Part shown: positions 34,419 through 43,185 of the stretch, one piece after another
How positions within the stretch are numbered: position 1 is the stretch's first letter
Layout of the letters: each line of letters begins with the position of its first letter
NCBI GenBank assembly: GCA_963720235.1
Contig: OY970389.1
Coordinates: 2,418,001 to 2,482,000, forward strand
Length of the DNA stretch: 64,000 nt
Direction: 5' to 3'
Source of the DNA: JACMLC01 sp963720235
Lineage (GTDB): Bacteria; Acidobacteriota; Blastocatellia; Pyrinomonadales; Pyrinomonadaceae
Made by a program: the position numbers and the translations under genes
The notes under the pieces: model-generated
Databases searched by the model: none
What the model was told of the DNA's origin: nothing
What the model saw: the letters and a program-made list of their open reading frames with translations, nothing else

Positions 34419-35491
34419 AGATTCTCTTCGTCAAACTTGGGAGCATAGGCGACATCGTGCACACTCTGCCGTCGCTGGCGGCTGTGCGGCGCGCTTTGCC
34501 GCGTGCGGAAATCTCCTGGGTGGTCGAACGGCGCGCGGCTGAGATTCTGAGAGACAACCCGCTTGTGAATCGTCTCATCGAAGTGGACACGAAGGCCTTG
34601 AGGCGCTGGCCGGTGTCTGGGGAGACGCTGCTGGCACCGCGCCAGCAGTTACGTCGGCTACGCGCCTCATCCTTCGATACCGCGCTAGATTTTCAGGGAC
34701 TACTCAAATCAGCAGCCATCGCACGCCTTTCGGGAGCGAGGCTTCGCTATGGCTTCGCGCGCGAGGCTTTGCGCGAGCCTGCCAGCCGTTTCCTCTTGAC
34801 CAAAACTATAGCAGTCCCCGCACGCAGCCATGTGATTGTTAAAAATCTGACGCTGGCGGCGGGCGCGCTCGGCATCTCTGTGCCTGCGAGCGCGGCAGAG
34901 TTTGAGTTTCCCATCGCTGTTTCTGACGCGCATGAGAGTGAAGCTGAAGAAGCTATCAGGGCTTTTGAGACTGGGTTCGCGATTTTGAATCCGGGCGGCG
35001 GGTGGCTCACAAAGCTCTGGGCTCCAGAGCGTTTCGGCCAGCTTTCCGATGAGCTTTGGACACAGCATGGTCTTCATTCCATAGTCACTTACGGGCCGGG
35101 CGAGCTTGAATTGGCCCAAAAGGTCACGAGCGCAAGCCGTCTCAAACGCGCACATGCACGCAGTCTTTCATTGAAAGGCTTTTATGCTTTGGCAAAGCGC
35201 GCGAGTGTTTATATCGGCGGCGATACAGGCCCGACTCATCTGGCTGTTGCTGCGAATGCTCCTGTCGTAGGGCTTTTCGGGCCGACCGAGTGGTGGCGCA
35301 ATGGCAGCCCGCGCGCAGAAGATATTTGCGTCGAGCGTAATGACATAGGATGCCGCACGGATTGTCATCGCCGCTCGTGCTCAAACTGGATTTGCATGGA
35401 GATAGAGGTCGCGCGTGTCTTTGACGCTGTGAGCGAGAGATTAAGACGCGCCAGAGAAACAAAGGGAGCGGAGAGAGAGACGATTGCGTAG
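34415..35491 (+). CDS. Heptosyltransferase (WaaC/RfaC-like, GT9)
   Basis: 358 residues, GT9. MKILFVKLGSIGDIVHTLP at the N-terminus is the WaaC (heptosyltransferase I) hallmark; NPGGGWLTKLWAPERFGQL and GGDTGPTHLAVAANAPVVGL form the donor site. The C-terminal region has six cysteines (GCRTDCHRRSCSNWICM). It adds the first heptose to Kdo-lipid A. ATG start in a 4-bp overlap with the adenylyltransferase gene. A second GT9 is at 31108, so both inner-core heptose steps are covered. Confidence 0.9.
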   Translation: MKILFVKLGSIGDIVHTLPSLAAVRRALPRAEISWVVERRAAEILRDNPLVNRLIEVDTKALRRWPVSGETLLAPRQQLRRLRASSFDTALDFQGLLKSAAIARLSGARLRYGFAREALREPASRFLLTKTIAVPARSHVIVKNLTLAAGALGISVPASAAEFEFPIAVSDAHESEAEEAIRAFETGFAILNPGGGWLTKLWAPERFGQLSDELWTQHGLHSIVTYGPGELELAQKVTSASRLKRAHARSLSLKGFYALAKRASVYIGGDTGPTHLAVAANAPVVGLFGPTEWWRNGSPRAEDICVERNDIGCRTDCHRRSCSNWICMEIEVARVFDAVSERLRRARETKGAERETIA

Positions 35492-35504
35492 AGGCGGAAC
35501 ATGG

Positions 35505-36038
35505 ATGCAGCGTTGGCGCGTGCCGCTCGGTTTTTTATGCGGCGCGCTTTTTCTTGTGCTGGCAAAGCCTAAGCCCCTGTCACTCGCCACCGGCGGCGCG
35601 ATTGCTCTTCTGGGACTCGCGCTGCGCGCGTGGGCCGCAGGGCATATCAGAAAAAATTCCGCGCTCGCGACCTCCGGCCCATACGCCTTCACGCGCAATC
35701 CGCTCTATCTCGGCAGCTTTATACTCGGACTCGGATTCACGATTGCTTCTGGCCGTTGGTGGCTGGGGCTGCTCTTTGCCGCGCTTTTTCTGGGCATCTA
35801 TTTGCCTGTCATGCGCGTCGAAGCGAAGACGCTGGCAGAGCTTTTCGGCGAAGATTACAGGCTCTACGCCAGCGCAGTTCCCCTTTTCTTCCCGCGCCCG
35901 ATGCCCTACAGAGATGAGAAGTCGCGGGAGATAAAGTTTGATGGCAGCCTGTACATGCGTTACCGCGAATATCAGGCAGCGATTGGCCTCGTGGTCGCGT
36001 TAGGCTTGCTGGCGTTGAAGGCAGTTTTCGCAGATTGA
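35505..36038 (+). CDS. Isoprenylcysteine carboxyl methyltransferase-family membrane protein
   Basis: About 177 residues with four membrane helices. The ICMT/PEMT signature is present: GPYAFTRNPLYLGSFI followed by a hydrophobic stretch and RVEAKTLAELFGEDYRLY. Such proteins methylate lipids or C-terminal cysteines with SAM, but bacterial members are mostly uncharacterised. The frame is open from a TTG at 35484 that overlaps the heptosyltransferase stop; the ATG at 35505 gives MQRWRVPLGF with a GGCGGA upstream and is preferred. Last part of the LPS run. Confidence 0.8.
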   Translation: MQRWRVPLGFLCGALFLVLAKPKPLSLATGGAIALLGLALRAWAAGHIRKNSALATSGPYAFTRNPLYLGSFILGLGFTIASGRWWLGLLFAALFLGIYLPVMRVEAKTLAELFGEDYRLYASAVPLFFPRPMPYRDEKSREIKFDGSLYMRYREYQAAIGLVVALGLLALKAVFAD

Positions 36039-36046
36039 TTTACAAC

Positions 36047-36916
36047 ATGAAATACAGAAGCCGTTTGCTCGCCATACTGTTCATGCTCCTGCTGCCTGTT
36101 GCGCTTGTGGTCACTGCGCCCGCGCACGATTCAGCCATGAAGTCGAAAGCGGAGCAGGCACAGCTTCTTCCTTTCGAGCCGGAGGAGCAGCTTGTCTATG
36201 AAGGCGAGTTTACGCGCTCGCTGTTGCGCGGCGTGGATGTCGCAGACCTGCGATTCTCTGCCAGCCGCGTGCCGTTTGTCGAAGCGAATAAGCAGAATCA
36301 AACAGTGCTGCGCTTTACGGCAGAGGCCGTCTCGAAAGGCATCGTGAGCAAACTCTTCGGCCTCACTTTTCGCCAGCGCATCGAATCCACAGTCGAGCCC
36401 GCGAGCTTCAATGTGCTACAGACCACCAAGCTCGACGAGCAGGGCAAACGCAAGCGCACGAGCGAAGCCGTCTTTGATAGAAGCGCAGGCAAAGTTGTCT
36501 TTACAGAGCTAGACCCGAATGACCCCAATCGCCCGCCGCGCGTCATCACCAATAATGTGAGCGGCACAGTGCAGGACATAACTTCCGCTATCTACTATCT
36601 GCGCATGCAAAAGCTTGAGCCGGGCAAAACTTTTGACCTCTTCATCAGCGACACTGGGCAGACCTATCGCACGCCCGTTCACGTCATCAAAAGAGAGAAG
36701 CTCAACACAGTGCTCGGCAAAGTCAACACTGTGCGCGTCGAGCCTGAACTCTTTGGCGTGGGCCGGCTGATTCGCAGCAAAGGCGAGATTACCATCTGGT
36801 TTACGGACGACGCGCGCCACATTCCCGTCCGCGCCAAAATCAATAACAACCTCGGACGCCTCGACATCAAGCTCAAAAGCATGACCAACAAGACGACCGA
36901 GCTCGCGCAAAATTAA
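36047..36916 (+). CDS. Secreted DUF3108-type protein
   Basis: About 289 residues with a signal peptide (RSRLLAILFMLLLPVALVVT). The mature part opens with LPFEPEEQLVYEGEFTRSLL and ends with GRLIRSKGEITIWFTDDARH and IPVRAKINNNLGRLDIKL, the usual DUF3108 pattern of a periplasmic beta-rich protein. Function unknown; an envelope role fits the LPS context. A TTG at 36035 overlaps the previous stop, but the ATG at 36047 is the more natural start. End of the operon; a CGCAAAG repeat follows 45 bp later. Confidence 0.75.
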   Translation: MKYRSRLLAILFMLLLPVALVVTAPAHDSAMKSKAEQAQLLPFEPEEQLVYEGEFTRSLLRGVDVADLRFSASRVPFVEANKQNQTVLRFTAEAVSKGIVSKLFGLTFRQRIESTVEPASFNVLQTTKLDEQGKRKRTSEAVFDRSAGKVVFTELDPNDPNRPPRVITNNVSGTVQDITSAIYYLRMQKLEPGKTFDLFISDTGQTYRTPVHVIKREKLNTVLGKVNTVRVEPELFGVGRLIRSKGEITIWFTDDARHIPVRAKINNNLGRLDIKLKSMTNKTTELAQN

Positions 36917-36961
36917 CGTCATAGTAGTTGTTCATTTAGGAATAGAAAGAAGAAAAAGATA

Positions 36962-37036
36962 GTTTCCCGCTGGTGGCGCAAAGACGCAAAGGAAAGCAAC
37001 GAAGCTCTTCTTTGCGCCTTTGCGCCTTTGCGGGAG
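36962..37036. repeat. CGCAAAG-type inverted repeat, copy 5
   Basis: GTTTCCCGCTGGTGGCGCAA on the left, TTTGCGCCTTTGCGCCTTTG and GCGGGAGA on the right. The stretch CGCTGGTGGCGCAAA also occurs in the copy at 41654. The element is bracketed by GTTGTTCATTT (about 36928) and GTTGTTCACTT (about 37053), an 11-bp near-direct repeat that could be a trace of insertion. Confidence 0.75.
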
Positions 37037-37128
37037 ATTCTTTTGTACAGGTTGTTCACTTGAATCTCAAACTGAACCTTTACCAACGTCAGACCCGCCT
37101 TGCTTTTCCCCCGACAATCCCGTAAAAC

Positions 37129-37186
37129 TTGCTGTGCTCTATTTTTAACAGCAAAGCTATTTTGGCGGCGTTGCCGTATGCAACGC
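37129..37186 (+). promoter_or_regulatory. Inverted repeats upstream of the DUF4912 gene
   Basis: TTGCTGT (37129-37135) mirrors ACAGCAA (37148-37154), and GCGTTGC (37168-37174) mirrors GCAACGC (37180-37186). The second forms a stable 7-bp hairpin about 20 bp before the ATG and may affect translation. Confidence 0.35.
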
Positions 37187-37205
37187 TGCGTTAGGGATAT
37201 TTCTG

Positions 37206-38168
37206 ATGCCGCTTTTTTTCCCCGGAAGTTCTGAACAAAATATCAAGCCGCCGATTCCTTCAGCAGTCGTAGATAAGCTGGCAGAGCTTTCGACGGACGA
37301 GCCTTTGCCGGATGTTTATCCCGGCGACAGGATTCGCCTGCTCGCGCAATCTCCGCGAAAACTTTATCTCTACTGGGGTCTGGACAAGAATCCATACGAG
37401 ACTCTGGAACGCGCCTTTGGCCCACTGGCCGCGCGTTACTCGCTGGTCTTGCGCGTCATCAAGACAGAGACTGGCGAAGAGACTTTGCATCTTGCATCTC
37501 CGACCAAATCGCAATGGCTCGATGTGCAGCCGGACTTCACTTACAAAGTCGAGCTTGGCCTCTATGCGCCGGGCAGAGCTTTCATTCGCTTGCTCTCTTC
37601 CAACACAGCGCAGACTCCTCGCTCAGGCGTCGCGCGCGAAGTGGACACAGAGCCTGAGTGGAATATCTCTGCGGAAAATTTTGCGCGCGTGCTGGACGAA
37701 GCGGGCTATGTCAGCGATGCGCTCGAAGTCACGCTCGAAGCGGTTGACGAAGCGACGGATGACTCGGCCACGCGCGCCATCGCACAAGCCTTCGGCGGCG
37801 CGGAAGTTCCTCTGATGACGGAAGAGGAATTAGGAGAGATGCGCGCGCTGCTCACGGCTCTGGCCTTCGGCTCTTCTATTGAGAGCGTGCGCGAAGCGCT
37901 TTCGCCGTCTCTGGCAAACTGGCTCACAGAGGCTCAAAGCGTGAGCGAAAGATTTGACGGCGCGCGTTTGTTTGAAGTTCTGCACACATTGCTTGGGTTG
38001 GAGTTGAGCCGTCTGCATCCTGATGCCGCGTCGGAAGCGGCGATGCGTCGCGCGGCGCGCGTGATTGTCGGGGCCAGCGAAGTCAATCTTCCGGCCAGAC
38101 CGTTTCATCTCTGGCTGCCGAGCATGAATCTTGGCAGCTTAAAAAAGATTGGCTCATTAACTCATTGA
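37206..38168 (+). CDS. DUF4912 domain protein
   Basis: 320 residues. Residues about 38-150 contain RIRLLAQSPRKLYLYWGL and LVLRVIKTETGE, the DUF4912 pattern (a carbohydrate-binding-like beta-sandwich). The rest is helical and acidic. DUF4912 genes are commonly next to GH57 genes, as here: the next gene follows after 47 bp. It may help bind polyglucose, but no activity is shown. ATG start with no strong Shine-Dalgarno. The stop codon lies in the left arm of a hairpin whose right arm covers the start of the GH57 gene. Confidence 0.8.
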   Translation: MPLFFPGSSEQNIKPPIPSAVVDKLAELSTDEPLPDVYPGDRIRLLAQSPRKLYLYWGLDKNPYETLERAFGPLAARYSLVLRVIKTETGEETLHLASPTKSQWLDVQPDFTYKVELGLYAPGRAFIRLLSSNTAQTPRSGVAREVDTEPEWNISAENFARVLDEAGYVSDALEVTLEAVDEATDDSATRAIAQAFGGAEVPLMTEEELGEMRALLTALAFGSSIESVREALSPSLANWLTEAQSVSERFDGARLFEVLHTLLGLELSRLHPDAASEAAMRRAARVIVGASEVNLPARPFHLWLPSMNLGSLKKIGSLTH

Positions 38169-38219
38169 TTCATTGTTTGATAATGAGCAGATGCGTCGAA
38201 TGAGTCAATGAATCAATGA
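38162..38219 (+). promoter_or_regulatory. Hairpin covering the DUF4912 stop and the GH57 start codon
   Basis: TCATTGATTCATTG (38162-38175) is the exact complement of CAATGAATCAATGA (38206-38219). The left arm includes the stop codon of the upstream gene (38166-38168), the right arm the ATG of the downstream gene (38216-38218). Ribosomes finishing the first gene would open the stem, so it may couple translation of the two. Confidence 0.55.
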
Positions 38220-39820
38220 CTCCCTTAGGCTACTTCAGTCTGATACTCCACGCGCACCTTCCCTTCGTGCGCCATCCAGAGCACCCTGAATTTTTGGAAG
38301 AAGACTGGCTCTACGAAGCCATCACGGAAGTCTATCTTCCGCTCATCTTTATCTTTCAAAGCCTGCACGAAACCGGAGCCGCGCCGCGCCTCGCGATGAA
38401 TGTCTCGCCGCCTTTGTGCGAGATGCTCGCGGATCCGTTATTGGAAACACGCTACACGCGCCATCTCGAAAATCTGCTCGCGCTCGCACGCAAAGAGGTC
38501 GAGCGCACGCGCAGCGAATTGCCGCAGTTTCATCCGGCGGCACAGATGTACGCGAACACGCTCGGCGCGGCATGGCGGCTGTGGAACGAACGCTACAATC
38601 GCAATCTGGTGCGCGCCTTTCGCGAATTGCAGGAAGAAGGCGTCGTGGAGATTATCACCTGCGGCGCAACTCACGGCTTTCTGCCGCTCATCTCGACGCC
38701 CGAAGCCAAGCGCGCACAAATCTCTGTCGCAGTCGCAAATTACCAGAAGCATTTTGGCCGCAACCCGCGCGGCATCTGGCTGCCGGAATGCGCGTATGAA
38801 CCGGGCATCGAAAATCTGCTCGCAGATGCAGGCATCGAATATTTTATTTCCGACACGCATGCCATTCTGTATGGCGAACCGCGACCGCGTTACGGAGTCT
38901 ATGCGCCCGTGCGTTGTCCGAACGGAGTCGCGGTCTTTGCGCGCGATTTGGAAACGAGCCAGCAGGTTTGGAGCAGCGTCGTGGGCTATCCGGGCCACGC
39001 GGATTATCGTGAGTTCTATCGTGATTTAGGTTGGGACGCGCCGCTAGATTATCTCCAGCCGCACCTGCACGCGGATGGCAACCGTCGTCACTTAGGTTTG
39101 AAATATCATCGCATCAGCGGGCGCGACGTGGGCCAGCAGGACAAGTTGCCTTACGAGCCGGAGGCCGCGCGACGCCGCGCAGCCGTTGATGCCAGCCACT
39201 TTATCAACGAGCGCATCAAGCAGATGGCGCGACTCCGAGATACTTTCGCGGGCCGCCCGCCGCTCATCGTCTCGCCCTACGACGCGGAACTCTACGGTCA
39301 CTGGTGGTTCGAGGGGCCGCAGTTTCTCGATTTCGTTTTTCGCAAACTCTACTTTGACAGCGATGCCGTTAAGGCTGTTTCGCCCGGCGATTTTCTGGAC
39401 TCAGGCATTCCCATTCAAACACAACAGCCGTCTGCTTCTTCATGGGGCGAAGATGGCTACTACAAAGTCTGGCTCAACGAAGCGAATGCGTGGATGTATC
39501 CGCACCAACACGCAGCCGAAGCGCGCATGACCGCGCTTGCCAATCGTCACACGCAGCCTGATGCCATCACGCATCGCGCGCTCAATCAGGCCGCACGCGA
39601 ACTACTGCTCGCAGAGTCAAGCGACTGGGCCTTTCAGATTTATCAAGGCACGACTGTCGAATATGCCTCGCGCCGTTTTCGCTCACACATACGCCGCTTC
39701 AACGCCCTCGCAGACGACATCGAACGCGGCGCGATTGACACCGAACGACTGCTCGAAATCGAAAGCCGCGACAACATTTTCGCAGAGCTTGATTACCGGA
39801 CGTACAGAAGTGGGCAGTAG
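38216..39820 (+). CDS. GH57 / DUF1957 glycoside hydrolase (1,4-alpha-glucan branching enzyme type)
   Basis: 534 residues. N-terminal (beta/alpha)7 barrel starting YFSLILHAHLPFVRHPE; the nucleophile is Glu191 in IWLPECAYEPGIE and the acid/base Asp356 in SPYDAELYGHWWFEGP. A DUF1957-type C-terminal domain ends with helical segments including LLLAESSDWAFQIYQGTT. Members with this layout are glucan branching enzymes acting on glycogen in the cytoplasm. The only in-frame ATG that fits is 38216, inside the hairpin described, without a good Shine-Dalgarno. Confidence 0.9.
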   Translation: MTPLGYFSLILHAHLPFVRHPEHPEFLEEDWLYEAITEVYLPLIFIFQSLHETGAAPRLAMNVSPPLCEMLADPLLETRYTRHLENLLALARKEVERTRSELPQFHPAAQMYANTLGAAWRLWNERYNRNLVRAFRELQEEGVVEIITCGATHGFLPLISTPEAKRAQISVAVANYQKHFGRNPRGIWLPECAYEPGIENLLADAGIEYFISDTHAILYGEPRPRYGVYAPVRCPNGVAVFARDLETSQQVWSSVVGYPGHADYREFYRDLGWDAPLDYLQPHLHADGNRRHLGLKYHRISGRDVGQQDKLPYEPEAARRRAAVDASHFINERIKQMARLRDTFAGRPPLIVSPYDAELYGHWWFEGPQFLDFVFRKLYFDSDAVKAVSPGDFLDSGIPIQTQQPSASSWGEDGYYKVWLNEANAWMYPHQHAAEARMTALANRHTQPDAITHRALNQAARELLLAESSDWAFQIYQGTTVEYASRRFRSHIRRFNALADDIERGAIDTERLLEIESRDNIFAELDYRTYRSGQ

Positions 39821-39900
39821 GCAGTGGGCAGTGGGCAGTAAAAACTTTCTGCTTGTTCTTTGTGTTTCGTTCTTTGCTCTTTCTGCCCACTGCCCACTTT
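39809..39900. repeat. GTGGGCAGT-type inverted repeat
   Basis: AGTGGGCAGTAGGCAGTGGG at the left is mirrored by CTGCCCACTGCCCACTTT at the right, with an AT-rich middle. It starts inside the last codons of the GH57 gene and ends 1 bp before the GDPD start codon, so it fills the whole gap. Confidence 0.8.
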
Positions 39901-39901
39901 T

Positions 39902-40687
39902 ATGAAAATCATCGGCCACAGGGGAGCATCGGCCATCGCGCCTGAGAACACGCTCATGGCATTTGAGCAGGCGATAGCGGATGGCGCGGATGGAATTGAA
40001 TTTGATGTGCAACTGGCGCGCGACGGTGTGCCGGTTGTGATTCACGACGCGACGCTCAAACGCACTGCGCGGCGCGCAGGTTTGATAGCATCTCTCTCAT
40101 CCAACGAACTCCGCGAGATAGATGTCGGCACATGGTTCAACCTGCGCCATCCCGCGCGTGCCAGAGCGGAATTTGCGAGGGCGACTGTGCCGACGCTCGC
40201 ACAGGTTCTGGATTTTTTTAAGGGCCAGCAAGCCCTGCTTTACATCGAGATGAAATGTGCTGTACGGGAGAGTCGCGCGCTGGCGGAAAAGGTTGCGGAG
40301 CTAATCAATCAGTATCATATTTATGACTGCGCGGTTGTTGAAAGCTTCGCGCTTGATGCAATCCAGGAGATTAAGAGGATTGATAGCGACATTCGCACGG
40401 CTGCGCTTTTCGAGCCGAAGCTCACGCGCCCTGTTCCCTCGAAACGCGCGATGATTGAAAAGGCTTTGCATTACGAAGCGGATGAGATTGCGCTCCATCG
40501 CTCGCTGGCGACCCGTCGCGCTCTGGAAGAAGCTGCGCGGCGCGGACTCAAAACAGTCGTCTGGACGGCAGACCATCCCTCCTGGGTCAGGCGCGCATTT
40601 GAGCATGGCATACATGCCATCATTACCAACACGCCTGCGCGCCTGTGCTTTGAGCGAGAGCGATTGCGCGCCGCGCAGGTCAACTAA
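39902..40687 (+). CDS. Glycerophosphodiester phosphodiesterase
   Basis: 261 residues, TIM barrel. Opens IIGHRGASAIAPENTLMAF with the catalytic His and Glu, then GIEFDVQLARDGVPVVIHDATLKRT containing the metal Glu/Asp and the second catalytic His, and TVVWTADHPSW near the end. It hydrolyses deacylated phospholipids to glycerol-3-phosphate and an alcohol. No signal peptide, so it is cytoplasmic. The ATG at 39902 is chosen because it starts the conserved sequence; the frame is open 42 bp upstream through repeat DNA only. Confidence 0.9.
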   Translation: MKIIGHRGASAIAPENTLMAFEQAIADGADGIEFDVQLARDGVPVVIHDATLKRTARRAGLIASLSSNELREIDVGTWFNLRHPARARAEFARATVPTLAQVLDFFKGQQALLYIEMKCAVRESRALAEKVAELINQYHIYDCAVVESFALDAIQEIKRIDSDIRTAALFEPKLTRPVPSKRAMIEKALHYEADEIALHRSLATRRALEEAARRGLKTVVWTADHPSWVRRAFEHGIHAIITNTPARLCFERERLRAAQVN

Positions 40688-40721
40688 TTTCCAGAAACTT
40701 CCCTGACACGAAATCTCCTTC

Positions 40722-41567
40722 ATGCGCCGAGCAGAAAATCAGCCAGACAAGATTTTCATACGCACGCCTTACGTCCTGCATTATCGCCATCTGCGTCGCG
40801 TGCGTTGGTCTGTCGAAGCGCGCTCTGATTACACGCTGCTCTTCATGATTGAAGGAAATTTGAATTATCAACTCGGAGACACGAGCGGCTCATTAAATAG
40901 CCGCAGCGCACTCCTTCTCAATCCCGGCGAGGCCGCAAGCGCAAGCGGCCAGCACGCAACATTCCTGACAGTAACTCTTTCATCTTCTTATGTACTGGAC
41001 TGCGCTGTCCGCACGCGGCTCATCAAATCCGGCGCGTTCGTTAACTTTCCCATTCCAGCGATAGAGCAAAGCGAACGACTCGCGCGCCTGATAAATGAGC
41101 TGATCGAAGAATTGGGCCAGAGCGAAGCCGGACAGGAGCTTGTCCTCGCAGCCCTCATCGAGCAGCTTTTGGTCCAACTCTTGCGCCAGCACTCGCGCGT
41201 GCGCCGCTCAGATGAACTTGAACTCTCGCGCGCGGGTCTGGTTGACAGGCGCATTCGCCGCGCAGTCGAACTGATGCACGCGCACTTAGACCGCGACCTA
41301 CAGCTTGAAGAGATTGCATCGGCGGCTTATCTTTCGCCCTTTCATTTCTCGCGCCTCTTCAAAAAACTGACGGGCGCAACTCCGCATGCATACCTTGCAG
41401 CCCTGCGCGCCGCACGCGCACAAAGTCTGCTCGCGGAAACAGACCTCTCCGTCACAGAGGTCAGCGCGCGCGTCGGCTACGCGAGTCCGAGCCACTTCAC
41501 CAAAGCCTTCCGTCAAGCCACAGGGCTCACTCCCCGCGCCTTCCGCGCCGCAGTGGTCAGAGGCTAA
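40722..41567 (+). CDS. AraC-family transcriptional regulator
   Basis: 281 residues. The N-terminal half is a cupin-like sensor domain (WSVEARSDYTLLFMIEGNLN; LLLNPGEAASASG), the C-terminal 100 residues a double HTH: LEEIASAAYLSPFHFSRLFK and VTEVSARVGYASPSHFTKAF, followed by the PRAFR end of the family. It binds DNA as an activator or repressor; the ligand and targets are unknown. It is 34 bp downstream of the GDPD gene on the same strand. Confidence 0.88.
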   Translation: MRRAENQPDKIFIRTPYVLHYRHLRRVRWSVEARSDYTLLFMIEGNLNYQLGDTSGSLNSRSALLLNPGEAASASGQHATFLTVTLSSSYVLDCAVRTRLIKSGAFVNFPIPAIEQSERLARLINELIEELGQSEAGQELVLAALIEQLLVQLLRQHSRVRRSDELELSRAGLVDRRIRRAVELMHAHLDRDLQLEEIASAAYLSPFHFSRLFKKLTGATPHAYLAALRAARAQSLLAETDLSVTEVSARVGYASPSHFTKAFRQATGLTPRAFRAAVVRG

Positions 41568-41593
41568 ACAACTCAACAAAGCGAATCATTCAC

Positions 41594-41696
41594 TCCTTTG
41601 CGAGCTTATTTTTTCTCTTTGCGCCTTTGCGAGAACCGTTCGTTGAAGTTTCGCGCTGGTGGCGCAAAAAAAAGAAAGACTCAAGCTCGCAAAGGC
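41594..41696. repeat. CGCAAAG-type repeat, copy 6 (reversed halves)
   Basis: Here the TTTGCG half comes first (CTCCTTTGCGAGC; CTTTGCGCCTTTGCGAGAAC) and the CGCAAA half second (CGCTGGTGGCGCAAA; GCTCGCAAAGGCTTGAG), so the order is inverted compared with copies 1-5, as in copy 7. It lies between the AraC gene and the inositol phosphate synthase gene. Confidence 0.7.
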
Positions 41697-41807
41697 TTGA
41701 GCCATGTTGAAACAGCAATCCGTCGCCATTTATCCGCAAGAAATGATGAGACGCCGCGTGTGGCAGCATGTATGCTCTCTGGTACTTTATTTTTCTGGAG
41801 GCTGAAC

Positions 41808-43124
41808 ATGGTTAAAAAAGGGGCTGAGATTGCTCCAGCTAAAGGCAAGCTCGGAGTCTTGCTCGTCGGGCTCGGCGCAGTGAGCACGACTTTCATCGCC
41901 GGAGTCGAAGCTATCAAGCAAGGCATCGCAGAGCCTATCGGCAGTCTGACGCAGATGGGTACGATTCGCCTGGGCAAACGGACGGACAATCGCGTCCCTC
42001 TCATCAAAGAATTCCTGCCGCTCGCAGACCTCAAAGATTTGGTCTTCGGCGCGTGGGACATCTTCAATGATTCAGCTTATGAAGCGGCATTGAATGCCGG
42101 CGTGCTTGAAAAAGAGTTGCTCGCGCAGGTTAAAAAGCCTTTGCAAAAAATCAAGCCTATGCGCGCAGTCTTTGACCAGTCTTATGTCAAACGCCTGAAT
42201 GGGCCAAACGTCAAAGAAGGCCCGAACAAGTTTGAGCTGGCCGAACAGCTTATCGCGGAGATTGCCGAGTGGAAGAAAAAGAACAAGTGCTCACGCCTCG
42301 TCATGATCTGGGCAGCCTCTACGGAAATTTTTCTTAAACAGCATGCTGTTCATAAAACCTTAAAATCTTTCGAGCAGGCCATGCGCGATAATCACAAGTC
42401 AATCGCGCCCTCTATGATTTACGCTTACGCAGCCTTGAAGTCCGGCATACCCTTCGCCAACGGCGCGCCGAATTTGAGCGTGGATGTTCCGGCTCTGGCC
42501 CAGCTTGCGGAGACGAACGGCCTGCCAATCTGCGGCAAAGATTTCAAGACCGGCCAGACCCTTATGAAGACCATTCTCGCGCCCGGTCTTAAATCGCGCA
42601 TGCTAGGGCTTCATGGCTGGTATTCGACAAATATTCTGGGCAACCGCGATGGCGAAGTTTTGGACGACCCGGAATCTTTCAAGACCAAAGAGGAATCCAA
42701 GCTCTCCGTGCTCGAATATATTCTCCAGCCGGAAGTTTATCCCAAGCTCTACAAGGATTTCTCGCATGTCGTGCGCATCAATTACTATCCGCCGCGCGGC
42801 GATAACAAAGAGGGTTGGGATAACATAGACATCTTCGGCTGGCTGGGCTATCCGATGCAGATTAAGATTGATTTCCTCTGCCGCGACTCTATCCTCGCCG
42901 CGCCGATTGTGCTAGACCTCGCGCTCTTCCTAGACTTGGCCCAGCGCACGGGGATGAAGGGCGTGCAGGAATGGCTCTCTTTCTATTTCAAATCTCCGCA
43001 GACCGCGCCCGGTCTCTATCCAGAGCACGACATCTTTATCCAGTTGATGAAGCTCAAAAACACTCTGCGCCACCTGCGCGGGGAGGATTTGATTACGCAT
43101 CTCGGCCTTGAATATTACGACTGA
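41808..43124 (+). CDS. Inositol-3-phosphate synthase
   Basis: 438 residues; converts glucose-6-phosphate to myo-inositol-3-phosphate using bound NAD. NAD-binding motif VGLGAVSTTFIAGVEA near residue 18, LTQMGTIRLG, AASTEIF, the Lys-containing core GKDFKTGQTLMKT and LGNRDGEVLDDP. The length fits the bacterial/Bacteroidetes-type MIPS rather than the longer eukaryotic one. The product is used for inositol lipids or solutes. The frame is open 210 bp upstream through repeat DNA, but the ATG at 41808 has TCTGGAG 7 nt before it and begins the family sequence. A strong terminator follows. Confidence 0.92.
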   Translation: MVKKGAEIAPAKGKLGVLLVGLGAVSTTFIAGVEAIKQGIAEPIGSLTQMGTIRLGKRTDNRVPLIKEFLPLADLKDLVFGAWDIFNDSAYEAALNAGVLEKELLAQVKKPLQKIKPMRAVFDQSYVKRLNGPNVKEGPNKFELAEQLIAEIAEWKKKNKCSRLVMIWAASTEIFLKQHAVHKTLKSFEQAMRDNHKSIAPSMIYAYAALKSGIPFANGAPNLSVDVPALAQLAETNGLPICGKDFKTGQTLMKTILAPGLKSRMLGLHGWYSTNILGNRDGEVLDDPESFKTKEESKLSVLEYILQPEVYPKLYKDFSHVVRINYYPPRGDNKEGWDNIDIFGWLGYPMQIKIDFLCRDSILAAPIVLDLALFLDLAQRTGMKGVQEWLSFYFKSPQTAPGLYPEHDIFIQLMKLKNTLRHLRGEDLITHLGLEYYD

Positions 43125-43156
43125 CTTTGACTTGCCGTGTTGCTTTTTTGCTCTGA

Positions 43157-43185
43157 TGAAGGGGCGCGAGTGTTGCGCCCCTTCA
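43157..43185 (+). terminator. Terminator of the inositol phosphate synthase gene
   Basis: TGAAGGGGCGC (43157-43167) pairs with GCGCCCCTTCA (43175-43185) around a 7-nt loop, then TGATTTTAAA. Perfect 11-bp stem about 30 bp after the stop; the T-run is short. Confidence 0.8.
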
